From: Paracoccaceae bacterium
Lineage (GTDB): Bacteria; Pseudomonadota; Alphaproteobacteria; Rhodobacterales; Rhodobacteraceae
Direction: 5' to 3'
NCBI GenBank assembly: GCA_007126375.1
Contig: SLBI01000085.1
Span: 1 to 49,676 of the forward strand
Length of the DNA: 49,676 nucleotides
Positions within the stretch are counted from its first letter, which is position 1; each line of letters opens with the position of its first letter. The notes under the pieces were generated by a model. The model searched no databases, was not told the origin of the DNA, and saw only the letters and a list, made by a program, of their open reading frames with translations. Shown in pieces: positions 15,705 to 25,133 of the stretch. The position numbers and the translations under genes are program-made.

Positions 15705-16619
15705 ATGCACCCGGACAGCCCCGTGCCCCGCGAAAAGCCGACCGGCGGACGGATCGAGGATCCGCCCACCGTAGAGGGCGTGGTGCCGACCAGATCCGCC
15801 GCGCTGGCGGCGATGCCGCCGGGTGGCAGCCGGCCGACCGGTCTGAGCGATCCGGGCAGCGACCGCCGGCAGGGGCTGGAACGTTCCTTTGCCGTGCTCG
15901 ACCTGATCGCCGCGCAGCCCTGCCGCGTGGTGGATGTCGTGCGCGGGCTCGACATCCCCTGGGCCACCGCACATCGTACGGTAAAGAAGCTGGAGAAGGC
16001 CCGCCTGCTGATGTTCAACGCCGAGACCTCGCGTTACGAGATCGGGCCGCGGTTGTGGCACATCGGCTCGTCCTACCTGGCCAACAGCAAGTTCCTGAAG
16101 GCGGCGCTCGCATATCTCGCGCGCGACCGGTCGATCCGCGACGTCGATGTGCAGGTGGTCGAGCGGATCGGCACCTATTCCGTGGTGATCCACGCCGAGA
16201 AGCGGCAGGTGACGGAGATCTCCAAGGCGCAGTACGGCCATCACATTCCGCTGCATGCCGGGTCCAAGGGCCATGTGCTGCTGGCGCATGAGAGCCCAGA
16301 GTTTCTCGACGCCTACCTAGCCCGTCCGCTGGAGGCGCTGACGCCGCAGACGTTGACCGATCCCGTCGCGCTGCGCGCCACGCTGGCGCAGGTGCATGCG
16401 CAGGGCCATGCCGTGACCGAAGCCGACGTACAGGGCTTCACCGGTTCGATCGCCGCGCCCTGTTTCGCCGGAGACGGGCGTATGGTGGGCTGCATCTGCT
16501 TCGTCTACATGAAGACGCTCGCCCGTGATGCGCACCGGCTGGATGAACTGCGCGACGCCCTGCTGCTCATGGCGCACAGCATATCGGCGGAACTGGGCTG
16601 CGCCGAGGGGCGTGGCTGA
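15705..16619 (+). CDS. IclR-family transcriptional regulator
   Basis: The protein has 304 residues from the chosen ATG. The open frame extends further upstream, and the true start could also lie downstream because the first 55 residues are low-complexity. A winged helix-turn-helix (LERSFAVLDLIAAQPC to AHRTVKKLEKARLL, about residues 58-105) precedes an IclR effector domain ending in FTGSIAAPCFAGDGRMVGCI. Such proteins usually control a neighbouring aromatic-acid or sugar-acid operon in response to a small ligand. The divergent Rieske-TRAP operon is the obvious target. Confidence 0.9.
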   Translation: MHPDSPVPREKPTGGRIEDPPTVEGVVPTRSAALAAMPPGGSRPTGLSDPGSDRRQGLERSFAVLDLIAAQPCRVVDVVRGLDIPWATAHRTVKKLEKARLLMFNAETSRYEIGPRLWHIGSSYLANSKFLKAALAYLARDRSIRDVDVQVVERIGTYSVVIHAEKRQVTEISKAQYGHHIPLHAGSKGHVLLAHESPEFLDAYLARPLEALTPQTLTDPVALRATLAQVHAQGHAVTEADVQGFTGSIAAPCFAGDGRMVGCICFVYMKTLARDAHRLDELRDALLLMAHSISAELGCAEGRG

Positions 16620-16653
16620 GCGGCCCGGCCGCGAACGACCGGCGCCGGCAGGG

Positions 16654-17433
16654 TCAGTCGCGCTGCTGGTACGAGCCGGAGAGATTGCGAAACGTCTCCT
16701 CCAGCGCATCGATCACCGCGGCGATGGTAGCATGCCCCATTTCGGCACTCGCCTTCGTCGGATCCCCGAAGATCGCGGCATGCCCGGCTGCCGGGCGGGG
16801 GCGGCGGGTATAGGTGCGGGTGGGGTTGGTGGGCGCGACGAGATCCCAGCCGACCGGCCCCCAGGTCGCGTTGGCGAGGCGCTCCATCTTCACCAGTTCG
16901 GGCCGCACCGCGAGCTGGAACGAGGTTTCCATCTCGCAGCCATGCCCCATCCCGCCCTCGACCGACTTGCGCATGGCGTGAATCTGCCCGGCCGCCGGTT
17001 CCCAGTAGCTGACCGCCGAGACCTTGAAGTCGTGGTCGCCGTCGAGCGTGTCGATCAGGTGCCGCGCCACCTGGTCGTTGGCGGTGCCGCTGGGCCGGTT
17101 GCCGTTGAGCAGGATCAGATGCCCGAACCCCTGCCGGATCAGCGCCGCCCCGATCTCGTAGAGCATTGCCTGAAAGGTCGGGATCGACAGCGAGATGGTG
17201 CCGGGGAAATGCTCGAAGGTCATCGATACGCCATAGGCTACCGGCGGCGCGACCAGCGCGCCCAGCCGTTCCGCCAGCATAACGGCGATATGCTCGGCCT
17301 GATGGGTGTCGGTATCGACCGGCATGTGCGGGCCGTGCGCCTCGGTGGCGCCAACGGGCAGGATGACGGGGCGGCCGGCGGCGATGGCCTCGGCGATCTC
17401 CATCTGGGTCATCTCGGACAGGCGGACGATCAT
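16654..17433 (-). CDS. Creatininase-family protein with an altered metal site
   Basis: The 259-residue protein has the N-terminal creatininase signature (GATEAHGPHMPVDTD: Glu31, His33, Asp42) and the late GCEMETS motif (Glu169). The central NGHGGN or NGHYEN motif, whose His is a metal ligand in characterised members, reads NGNRPSG (residues 110-116). One metal site may therefore be lost or rebuilt. The ATG follows a GCAGGAG ribosome-binding site, 40 bp after hyuB. By family it should be an amidohydrolase acting on a cyclic or linear amide, possibly on the HyuAB product, but the altered motif makes this uncertain. Confidence 0.85.
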   Translation of the reverse strand: MIVRLSEMTQMEIAEAIAAGRPVILPVGATEAHGPHMPVDTDTHQAEHIAVMLAERLGALVAPPVAYGVSMTFEHFPGTISLSIPTFQAMLYEIGAALIRQGFGHLILLNGNRPSGTANDQVARHLIDTLDGDHDFKVSAVSYWEPAAGQIHAMRKSVEGGMGHGCEMETSFQLAVRPELVKMERLANATWGPVGWDLVAPTNPTRTYTRRPRPAAGHAAIFGDPTKASAEMGHATIAAVIDALEETFRNLSGSYQQRD

Positions 17434-17473
17434 GCGGGCACTCCTGCGCTGTGGCCTCGAGGCGTGGCGGGGA

Positions 17474-19378
17474 TCACTCGGCGGCCATGTGATCGACCGC
17501 ATCCCAGCCGGCATCGGGATCGGCCCAGCCCTCGGGAAAACGGACCATCCCGCGGGCCTTGAGCGCTGCGTGGGCGGAGCCGCGGTCGAACATCGGCGGG
17601 CGGCCGCGGCTGGTAGCCATGCGGGCGCGCCGGTCGGCGGTGGCGGCCGGGTCGTGGCGCCAGTGCCGGCCCTCCAGCCGGACGTCGACCCCGTAGATTT
17701 CCCGCGCTGCGGTTTCGGTGATCAGTCCGCATTGCAGGTCGTAGACAACACGCGCAGGCTCGCGCAGCAGAGGATCGCCCCAGCCGCCGCCGCCGCTGGT
17801 GACCACCCGGACGCGCTCGCCCGGGCGCACGGTGACGGTGTCGGACATGCCGGGATGAACCGTCTCGGTGCCGTCCACGTCGATGACGGAGATGCCGTAG
17901 CTGCCCCCGGCCAGGCCACCGTTGACCCCATAGCAGCCGAGGATGGAGCGGTCGGCGTTCGAGATCAGCCGGCATTCCACAAGCGCGCGGATGCGCTTGT
18001 CATAGCCGAAGCCGCCGCGGCGGAAGCCGGCGCCACCCGAATCCCGCTTCAATGCCAGTTGCTCCACCAGGATCGGATAGCGTGTTTCCGAGAACTCCGC
18101 CGGCAGATTGCGCGAATTCGGCACGATGTGCACCACGTCCGAGCCGTCGGCCCAGGGCCGGCCGGGGCCGCCGCCGCCCAGCACCTCGCGGAACAGGAAG
18201 AACTCCTCGCGCGTCTGACCGCCGGTGAGGCCCCAGATCCGGATGGTCTCGTGATCCGCCGGCATCCGGCCGCCGGTAGCCTTGGACAGACAGGCCGCGA
18301 ACACGCCCAGCGAGCGCAGCATCAGGAAAAAGCGCATGCCGGTCGGCTTGCCGTAGCGCGGCGTGATCAGTGTGCCCTTGTCGGGGAACTTCACGTCGAT
18401 CACTTCGAGCACGCCCTCGTTCGAGTCGATCTCGGCGGCGCGCTCGGGGCTGGCGGCCAGCGAGCGCAGCACCGGGGCAAGCCATTTGCGGAAATACCGC
18501 CCCTCCACCTCGTCAAGCGCCCAGTTGATCGGGCCCTTGGCCTCGGGGTCGGTGCCGGTGAAGTCGAGCAGGATCTTCTCGGGCGTCTTGGTCATCGTCA
18601 CGCGCAGCGCATGCAGCTTGTCGGGCTCGACCCCGTCGGCCTCGATGTAATCCTCGTAGGAATAGACGCCATCGACGATATTGGGGAGGATCTCGCGCCG
18701 GAAGATCTCGGCAGTGTTGGCGAGAATCTGCTCGAACGCCGCCTCCAGCGTCTCCACCCCGTAACGTTCCGCCAGCGCGACGATACGGCGCGAGCCCAGC
18801 GTCGCCGCGCCGATCTCGGCATCGAGATCTCCGGCGAGGTGGTCCTCCAGCCGCGAGTTGCGGGTGATGATGCGGAACGCCGCCTGGTTCAGCCGGCCGC
18901 GGTCGTAGAGCTTGATCGGCGGGATCAGCACGCCTTCCATCCAGCTGTCGGTGGCGTGGACCGGCAGAGAGCCGGGCACCGACCCGCCGATGTCGTCGTG
19001 ATGACCGAAGACCTGGCTGAAGCCGATCAGCCGCTCGCCGTGGAAGATCGGCAGCGTGGTGCACAGATCCGGCACATGGCCGATGCCACCGCAGGAGTTG
19101 TAGGGATCGTTCCAGAAGAACACGTCGCCGGGGTGGATGTCGTCCGCGCCGAAGTATTCGAACACCGGCTCGACGATGGCGGAATAGGACCGTCCCGTCA
19201 GCTTGCGCCCCTTCGCGTCGAACAGCGCCACGCGATAATCGTGCTGGTCGCGGATCATCGGCGAGCGCGCGGTGCGTTCGACCGCCGCCTCGATCTCCAG
19301 TTCGGCGGCGCGGATGGTGCCGTGGATCACTTCGAGTTCGATCGGGCCGAGCGCCCGGGGCTTGCGCTGAACGTTCAC
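17474..19378 (-). CDS. hyuB: Hydantoinase B/oxoprolinase-family subunit
   Basis: The protein has 634 residues from a GTG start that overlaps the hyuA stop (GTGA). Features of the HyuB family are the early LEVIHGTIRAAELEIE region, the FFWNDPYNSCGGIGHVPD segment and the glycine-rich VTSGGGGWGDP near the C-terminus. With HyuA it forms an ATP-dependent enzyme that opens cyclic amides. Family members include N-methylhydantoinase, 5-oxoprolinase, caprolactamase and acetone/acetophenone carboxylases. The last group usually has a third small subunit, which is absent here, so a ring-opening hydrolase is favoured. Confidence 0.92.
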   Translation of the reverse strand: MNVQRKPRALGPIELEVIHGTIRAAELEIEAAVERTARSPMIRDQHDYRVALFDAKGRKLTGRSYSAIVEPVFEYFGADDIHPGDVFFWNDPYNSCGGIGHVPDLCTTLPIFHGERLIGFSQVFGHHDDIGGSVPGSLPVHATDSWMEGVLIPPIKLYDRGRLNQAAFRIITRNSRLEDHLAGDLDAEIGAATLGSRRIVALAERYGVETLEAAFEQILANTAEIFRREILPNIVDGVYSYEDYIEADGVEPDKLHALRVTMTKTPEKILLDFTGTDPEAKGPINWALDEVEGRYFRKWLAPVLRSLAASPERAAEIDSNEGVLEVIDVKFPDKGTLITPRYGKPTGMRFFLMLRSLGVFAACLSKATGGRMPADHETIRIWGLTGGQTREEFFLFREVLGGGGPGRPWADGSDVVHIVPNSRNLPAEFSETRYPILVEQLALKRDSGGAGFRRGGFGYDKRIRALVECRLISNADRSILGCYGVNGGLAGGSYGISVIDVDGTETVHPGMSDTVTVRPGERVRVVTSGGGGWGDPLLREPARVVYDLQCGLITETAAREIYGVDVRLEGRHWRHDPAATADRRARMATSRGRPPMFDRGSAHAALKARGMVRFPEGWADPDAGWDAVDHMAAE

Positions 19379-21441
19379 GACTGCACCTCTTCTGCGGTCC
19401 TGGTCAGGATCAGGTTGCGATGGGCATCGGCGGCACAGTCCCATCCGGCGGGGACCACAACGGTGGAACCGTATTCCTCGACGATGCAGGGGCCGGCGAC
19501 GCTCTGGCCGGGGGCAAATTCGTTGCGGTGGTAGAGCGGGCAGTCCGTCCAGCCGGTGCCGCGCCAGTAGACCGGCCGGGTGCCGAAGGGCGCGGCCGGC
19601 GGGCGGCCGCTGTCGGCCGGGGCGAGCGGCGGGCGTGCCTGCCGGCCGACCGCCTGCACCCGGAGATTGACCATCTCCACCTCCTGGCGGCCCTCGTAGT
19701 GAAAACCGAACGAGCGATCGTGGACGCCGTGGAACGCCTTCCAGGCATGGGCGAGGGCCTCCGCGCCGGACAGCCCTTCCGGGATCGGAACCTGCACCTC
19801 GTGGCCCTCGCCGAAATAGCGCATGTCGGCGATGCGGTTGATCGCGATCCGGTCCGGCGCGATGCCTTCGGCGAGGATGTCGGCGCGGCCGCGCTCGGCC
19901 AGCCCCTCCCAGGCGGCGGCGATCTCTTCTGCCTCCGCCTGCGACTGCAGCCGGACCATGGTGGTGATGTAGTCGCGCCGCACGTCCGAGACATGCAGGC
20001 CCAGCGCGCAGAGATTGCCCGGATCGGGCGGCGAGATCACCGTGCGCATGCCGAGGAAATCGGCGACATCGGTGCCGAAGAGCCCGCCGGCGCCGCCGAA
20101 GGCGACCATGGCATAGGCACCGGGGTCGCGGCCGCGGGCGGTGGTGACGCGGCGGATGCCGAAGACCTGGTTGGCGGCGGCGATCTCCAGAACGCCGGCG
20201 GCGATCTCCTCGGGCGACATGGCATGCGACCCGGCCAGCCGGCCGAAGGCCGCCTGCGCCGCTTTCCGGTCAAGTTGCAGTGCGCCGCCGATCAGCGCAT
20301 CGGGCAGCCGGCCCAGCACCATGGCGGCGTCGGTCACGGTTGGCTCGGTGCCGCCGCGGCCATAGCATATCGGCCCGGGGTCGGCGCCGGCGCTCTGCGG
20401 GCCGACCTTGAGGCTGCCATAGGAGTCGGTCCAGGCGATGGAGCCGCCGCCGGCACCGATGGTGACGATATCGAGCATCGGTGTCTTGACCGGATAATGC
20501 TCCACCATGGCCTCCGAAGTGAAGGCGGGGGTTCGGTCCTCGATGATCGCGACATCGGTCGAGGTGCCGCCGACATCGAAGGTCAGTATGTCGTCATGGC
20601 CGGCGAGCTGGGCCATGTGAATCGCGCCCTGGATGCCCGCGGCGGGGCCGGACAGCAGCATCGTCACCGGTTTCTCGCCGGCGGTGGCATGGGTCACCAC
20701 CCCGCCGTTCGACTGCATGATGAGAAAGGGGAGCTCATTCGGACCTTCGCTCAGCCGGGCCGCCGCCTCGCCGAGATAGGTCTTGCAGTAGGGCTTCACC
20801 AGCACGTCGATCAGCGTGGTCATGGCGCGTTCGTATTCGCGGTACTCGGGCAGGACCACCGACGAGAGCGAGACGAAGAGATCGGGATACCGTTCGGCGA
20901 TCAGCCGGCCGATGGCGGCCTCGTGGGAGTCGTTGGCATAGGCATGGAGCAGGCAGACGGCGATGCAGCGCACCCCGTCCTCGACCAGTTCCGCCACCGC
21001 CTGCAGCGTCGCCTCGGGGTCGATCGGTTCCAGCTCGCTGCCGTCGGCGAGGATCCGGCCCGGCACTTCGTGGACCAGATGCAGCGGTACCAGCCGCGGC
21101 GGCTTCACCCAGAAGAAGGAGTTGCCGTAGCCGTCCGGGACCGACTGGCGGGCGATCTCGATCATGTGACGAAAGCCGCGGGTGACGATCAGGCCCAGCC
21201 CGTCGAACCTGTGTTCGAGCACCGCGTTGGTGGCGACGGTGGAGCCGTGCAGCAGCATGCGCAGGTCGCCCGCCGCATGGCCCGATTCCGCGAGCGCCCT
21301 GCCGACGCCTTCGATCAGGCTCTGGCTGGGGTCGCGGGGGGTCGACGGGACCTTGAGTGCGGTGCTCTGCCCGGTGCGATGGTCGATCGCGACCACGTCC
21401 GTGAAGGTTCCGCCGGTATCTATCGCCACAGTCAGGCCCAT
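19375..21441 (-). CDS. hyuA: Hydantoinase A/oxoprolinase-family ATP-binding subunit
   Basis: The 688-residue protein opens with the nucleotide-binding loop DTGGTFTD (residues 8-15) and has a second GGTSTDVA motif, both diagnostic of the HyuA actin-like ATPase fold. The start has a GGAGGAG ribosome-binding site. A sequence almost identical to one in front of the upstream molybdenum hydroxylase operon lies 13-38 bases before the ATG. HyuA activates the lactam or hydantoin oxygen with ATP before HyuB-assisted hydrolysis. The neighbours (BMP importer and molybdenum hydroxylase upstream, amidohydrolase-fold protein downstream) point to degradation of a heterocycle. Confidence 0.93.
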   Translation of the reverse strand: MGLTVAIDTGGTFTDVVAIDHRTGQSTALKVPSTPRDPSQSLIEGVGRALAESGHAAGDLRMLLHGSTVATNAVLEHRFDGLGLIVTRGFRHMIEIARQSVPDGYGNSFFWVKPPRLVPLHLVHEVPGRILADGSELEPIDPEATLQAVAELVEDGVRCIAVCLLHAYANDSHEAAIGRLIAERYPDLFVSLSSVVLPEYREYERAMTTLIDVLVKPYCKTYLGEAAARLSEGPNELPFLIMQSNGGVVTHATAGEKPVTMLLSGPAAGIQGAIHMAQLAGHDDILTFDVGGTSTDVAIIEDRTPAFTSEAMVEHYPVKTPMLDIVTIGAGGGSIAWTDSYGSLKVGPQSAGADPGPICYGRGGTEPTVTDAAMVLGRLPDALIGGALQLDRKAAQAAFGRLAGSHAMSPEEIAAGVLEIAAANQVFGIRRVTTARGRDPGAYAMVAFGGAGGLFGTDVADFLGMRTVISPPDPGNLCALGLHVSDVRRDYITTMVRLQSQAEAEEIAAAWEGLAERGRADILAEGIAPDRIAINRIADMRYFGEGHEVQVPIPEGLSGAEALAHAWKAFHGVHDRSFGFHYEGRQEVEMVNLRVQAVGRQARPPLAPADSGRPPAAPFGTRPVYWRGTGWTDCPLYHRNEFAPGQSVAGPCIVEEYGSTVVVPAGWDCAADAHRNLILTRTAEEVQS

Positions 21442-21453
21442 GGGCTCCTCCAG

Positions 21454-21479
21454 AATATCCGCTGATCGGATGTTGTATC
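21454..21479 (-). promoter_or_regulatory. Operator-like site in front of hyuA, matching the one at 30241
   Basis: The 26 bases match the site at 30241-30266 at 20 positions, with no gap. Both have three half-sites at identical spacing (TATCC, seven bases, GGAT, five bases, TATC). The common core approaches a 17-bp palindrome, TATCCGCTNAGCGGATA. Read on the minus strand, both continue into GGATATT and then CTGG, so the site may overlap a -10 element. The CCGC-N3-GCGG core resembles sites I recall for some IclR regulators. Confidence 0.55.
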
Positions 21480-21531
21480 CATTTTCGTTTCGGCCAGACC
21501 GGCGCGAAGGCCGCGCCCGCCGGTATTGGTG

Positions 21532-22464
21532 CTAGCGCCGTTCCTCTCGCAGGAAGGGATCGCCCAGGGCGGCCGGCCCGCCGCCCCGGCCACGCCGGGC
21601 AAGCGAACTCCAGACCATCACGCCGAGCGTCAGAAGATAGGGAAGCATCAGCAGGAAATGCTGCGGCACCCAGAAGCCGGTCGCAGCGAGACGCGGGATG
21701 ACCGCCTCGATCCCACCGAACAGTACCGCCCCGGCCAGGGCCGCCAGCGGTTGCCAGCGGGCGAAGATGACCAGCGCGATGACGATCCAGCCGCGGCCGC
21801 CGGTGATGTTGTCCACCCAGATGTTCGAGATCACCACGGTCAGATAACCGCCCGCGAGCCCCATCAGCGCCGCCCCCAGCACCACTGCGCCGAAACGGTA
21901 AAGCGCCACCGGGATGCCGGCGGCGTCGGCTGCCTCGGGGTTTTCGCCGACGCTGCGCAGCCGCATGCCGACATGGGTGTTGCGCAGCGCCCAGGCGGCG
22001 AAGACGATCAGCACGAGGGTGAGGTAGAACACCGGATCCTGCGAGAACAGGATGCGCCCGACCCATGGCAGGTCGGAAAGCCAGGGGATCTCGATCCGAG
22101 GCATGCCGGAGAAGGACCGGCTCGTCCATCCCTGGGTGCGCCCCAGAAGGCTGGTCAGCCCCTGCGCGAGAAACACGATGGCAAGGCCAGAAATCACCTG
22201 GTTTACCCGCAGCGCGATCACCATGACGGCGAAAAGCAGCGACAGCGCCGCCGTGGCCAGCATGGCGATGCCCAGCGCCGCGGCGGGCGACGCGCCTGCC
22301 GACAGGATCGCGCCGACGCCCGCGAGCGCGCCCACCAGCAGAAAGCCCTCGGCGCCGAGGTTCAGCACGCCCGATTTCTCGCAGATCATCAGGCCCAGTG
22401 CCGCCAGCGCATAAGGCACCGCGAAGGGCGGGATATTCGCGAGCCAGTTGAACAGGAAATCCAT
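21532..22464 (-). CDS. BMP-type ABC transporter permease (second permease)
   Basis: The 310-residue membrane protein has about eight to nine hydrophobic helices and family-typical stretches such as KSGVLNLGAEGFLLVGAL near the N-terminus. This is the permease group that works with BMP lipoprotein-type binding proteins, including nucleoside importers NupQ/YufQ. It lies 13 bp after the first permease. A 90-bp gap with an operator-like site separates it from hyuA. Confidence 0.9.
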   Translation of the reverse strand: MDFLFNWLANIPPFAVPYALAALGLMICEKSGVLNLGAEGFLLVGALAGVGAILSAGASPAAALGIAMLATAALSLLFAVMVIALRVNQVISGLAIVFLAQGLTSLLGRTQGWTSRSFSGMPRIEIPWLSDLPWVGRILFSQDPVFYLTLVLIVFAAWALRNTHVGMRLRSVGENPEAADAAGIPVALYRFGAVVLGAALMGLAGGYLTVVISNIWVDNITGGRGWIVIALVIFARWQPLAALAGAVLFGGIEAVIPRLAATGFWVPQHFLLMLPYLLTLGVMVWSSLARRGRGGGPAALGDPFLREERR

Positions 22465-22477
22465 CGCCGCCGCCTCC

Positions 22478-23599
22478 CTAGCGCACCAGCCGCAGCCGGT
22501 AGCGGATCAGGAACTCCGACGCTGCGGCGCAGATCACGATGATCGCCTGGATCAGCAGCACCATGGAGGAGGGTATCTGGTAGAACACCTGCAACCCCTG
22601 ACCGGCAACCATCAGCACCGCGATCAACGCCGCGAAGAACACCACAAGCACCGGGTTGTTGCGGGCGAGGAAGCCGATGAGGATGCCGGAGAAACCGTAG
22701 CCGACGAAGAACGACTGCGTCATCCTGTTGTCGATCCCGGCCGAGATCACGAAGCCCGCCACGCCCGCAAGCGCCGCCGAAACCAGCGCCGCCGACAAGA
22801 CCAGCACCGCCACCCGGACCCCCATGGCGCGCGCCATCTTCGGATTTGCATGCACGAAGTTGAGCAGGAAGCCGAAGCGGCTGACCACCAGCAGCAGGAA
22901 ACAGCCGACCGCAAGCGCGAAGGCGAGATAGATCGAGGTATCGACGTTGAAGAAGCCGATCCGGGTCAGCCGTTCGGCGGCGTCGTACATCTTGGAATGG
23001 GGGAACGCGCTCTGCGGATCCTTCCACGGCCCGTAGAGCAGGAACAGCAGGAAGTTGAAGGCGACGTAGTTGAGCAGCAGCGTGCTGATGATCTCGTTGA
23101 CCTCGAGCCGCAGCTTCAGCAGCGCCGGAACCAGCATCCAGACCATGCCGGCAAAGGCTGCGGTCGCGGCCATGAGATAGAGCCGCGCCCCCTCGGGGCC
23201 GATATCGTGGTTGGCGATCAGCGTCGCGCCGATCGCGCCGAAGATCATCTGCCCCTCGATGCCGATGTTCCAGAAACGCGCCCGGAACGCGACCGCCGCG
23301 GCAAGTCCGACGATGACCAGCGGCGCGGTATAGACGAGGACATTGGCGAGGTTGCGCGGACGGGTGAAGATCGAGATGACGAACTCGTCCAGCAGATTGC
23401 CGGCCGGAACGCCGGCGGCGACGAGGACAAGCGTCGAGATGGCGATGCCGGCCACAAGGCTCGCGCCCAGCATCAGCGCCTGCTGCGGCCCCGGCATGTG
23501 CTGACGGACCTCCAGTGCCAGATGCGGCCAGCGCCCCCGCCGACGGCCGGTGGCGGGGGCGGCCGCGGCGCGGCCGGGGAGGTCCTGGGCCTCAGTCAT
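22478..23599 (-). CDS. BMP-type ABC transporter permease (first permease)
   Basis: The 373-residue protein has a basic, probably cytoplasmic N-terminal 45 residues, then multiple membrane helices. FWNIGIEGQMIFGAIGA is characteristic of NupP/YufP-type permeases. It overlaps the end of the ATPase gene by eight bases and pairs with the following permease to form the channel. The family imports nucleosides and related compounds, so a purine-like or other heterocyclic substrate is reasonable but unproven. Confidence 0.9.
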   Translation of the reverse strand: MTEAQDLPGRAAAAPATGRRRGRWPHLALEVRQHMPGPQQALMLGASLVAGIAISTLVLVAAGVPAGNLLDEFVISIFTRPRNLANVLVYTAPLVIVGLAAAVAFRARFWNIGIEGQMIFGAIGATLIANHDIGPEGARLYLMAATAAFAGMVWMLVPALLKLRLEVNEIISTLLLNYVAFNFLLFLLYGPWKDPQSAFPHSKMYDAAERLTRIGFFNVDTSIYLAFALAVGCFLLLVVSRFGFLLNFVHANPKMARAMGVRVAVLVLSAALVSAALAGVAGFVISAGIDNRMTQSFFVGYGFSGILIGFLARNNPVLVVFFAALIAVLMVAGQGLQVFYQIPSSMVLLIQAIIVICAAASEFLIRYRLRLVR

Positions 23600-25133
23600 G
23601 GCCCACCATCGCCCGCCCGATCGTCCGGCGGTCGGTGCCGCCGGGGAACTCGGCCACGATCCGGCCGCTGCGCATCACGCCGATCCGGTCGGCGAGCAGC
23701 AGCACCTCGTCGAGATCTTCCGAAATCAGCAGCACCGCGGCCTTGCGGTCACGGGCGGCCCGGAGATGGCCGTGGACGGCCGCGGCGGCACGCACATCCA
23801 GCCCACGGCTGGGCGAATGCGCCACGATCACCGAAGGCGCCCCCGAGAACTCGCGCGCGATGACCAGTTTCTGGGCATTGCCGCCCGACAGCAGCCCTGC
23901 CTTCTGGCGCGCGCTGCGCACCCCCATCACCTCGAAATCCCGCACCGCGGCAGCGGCGGCCTCGGCCATGGGCTTGCGGCGGACTGCAAGCGCGCCGCCG
24001 AAGCGGCCGGCGAGAACCCCGCCGATGGCGAAATTCTCGGCCACCGTCAGGTCGCCGGCCAGCGCCTGCCCCTGCCGGTCGGACGGGATGCAGGCCAGCC
24101 CCAGCCGGCGCAGCCGGTCCGGGGGCAGGCCGGTGACCTTACCATGCCCGGCAAGATCGATCCGGCCCGCATCGGGCGGGACCAGCCCGGTGAGCGCTTC
24201 GACCAGTTCGGTCTGGCCGTTGCCGCCGATCCCGGCGAGGCAATAGATCTCGCCCGCGTGCAGGTCGAGAGTCACGCCGCGCAGCCGCACCACCCCGCCA
24301 GCGTCGGTCAGTTCCAGCCCCGAGACGGTCAGCACCGGCGCGCCCACATGCTCGGACGGTGCGGGCTTCTCGACGATGCGGGTGCCGACGATCAGCTCCG
24401 TCAGCGTGTCGGCGTCGACCTCCTCGGGGTGCGCCGTGCGAATCCTGCGACCGCCCCGCATCACGGTGATGCGGTCGGCATAGCTGAGCGCCTCGGACAG
24501 GCGGTGGGTGACCAGCACGACGCTGTTGCCGATCTCGGCCAGTCCGCGCATCGCAGCAAAGAACTTCTGCGCCTCGGCGTCGGTCAGCACCGCGGTCGGC
24601 TCGTCGAGGATGATGATCGAGGCGCCGGCGATCAGGATCTTCATGATCTCGACGCGCTGCTGTTCCGGCACCGACAGCCGGTCCATTCGCGCGTCCAGAT
24701 CGACACGGAAGCCGAGCTTGTCGGCGGCATCCGCGGCGGCCGTCCGGACCGCCGTGCGGCTCTGGCGGAAGCTGCCGCGGGGGTTGAACAGCATGATGTT
24801 CTCGAGCGCGGTGAAGCCGCCCACCAGCTTGTAGTGCTGGTGCACCATGCCGATGCCCAGCAGGCGGGCATCCTGCGGCCCGCTGATCCGGACCGGTGTC
24901 CCCTGCACCTCGATATCGCCGTGGTCGGGCGCATAGAGCCCGGCCACGACATTCATGAGGGTCGATTTGCCGGCGCCGTTCTCGCCCAGCAGGGCGTGGA
25001 TCTCGCCATTGCGCAGATCGAAATCGACCTCGTCGAGCGCCACGAAATCCCCGAAGGTCTTCGTGATGCCCTTCATCCGCAGGGCCGGTGCGCCCGCTTC
25101 CGCGGGTGCTCTGGACCGTGCGGCCTGGCTCAT
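23592..25133 (-). CDS. ABC transporter ATP-binding protein with two ATPase domains (NupO/YufO-like)
   Basis: The protein has 513 residues from the ATG that overlaps the binding-protein stop by four bases. The first domain has a standard Walker A (GENGAGKST, 50-58) and an LSVPEQQRVEI signature. The second domain has a degenerate Walker A (GIGGNGQTE) but a clear LSGGNAQK signature. This asymmetric double build is normal for sugar and BMP-type importers. It energises the two permeases encoded downstream. Confidence 0.93.
   Translation of the reverse strand: MSQAARSRAPAEAGAPALRMKGITKTFGDFVALDEVDFDLRNGEIHALLGENGAGKSTLMNVVAGLYAPDHGDIEVQGTPVRISGPQDARLLGIGMVHQHYKLVGGFTALENIMLFNPRGSFRQSRTAVRTAAADAADKLGFRVDLDARMDRLSVPEQQRVEIMKILIAGASIIILDEPTAVLTDAEAQKFFAAMRGLAEIGNSVVLVTHRLSEALSYADRITVMRGGRRIRTAHPEEVDADTLTELIVGTRIVEKPAPSEHVGAPVLTVSGLELTDAGGVVRLRGVTLDLHAGEIYCLAGIGGNGQTELVEALTGLVPPDAGRIDLAGHGKVTGLPPDRLRRLGLACIPSDRQGQALAGDLTVAENFAIGGVLAGRFGGALAVRRKPMAEAAAAAVRDFEVMGVRSARQKAGLLSGGNAQKLVIAREFSGAPSVIVAHSPSRGLDVRAAAAVHGHLRAARDRKAAVLLISEDLDEVLLLADRIGVMRSGRIVAEFPGGTDRRTIGRAMVGHD

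Noticed and set aside
17474-21441. Acetone or acetophenone carboxylase instead of hydantoinase/oxoprolinase.
   Set aside because: The HyuA/HyuB-like pair has no small third subunit gene next to it, and the neighbours are an importer and an amidohydrolase-fold protein. It is not fully excluded.
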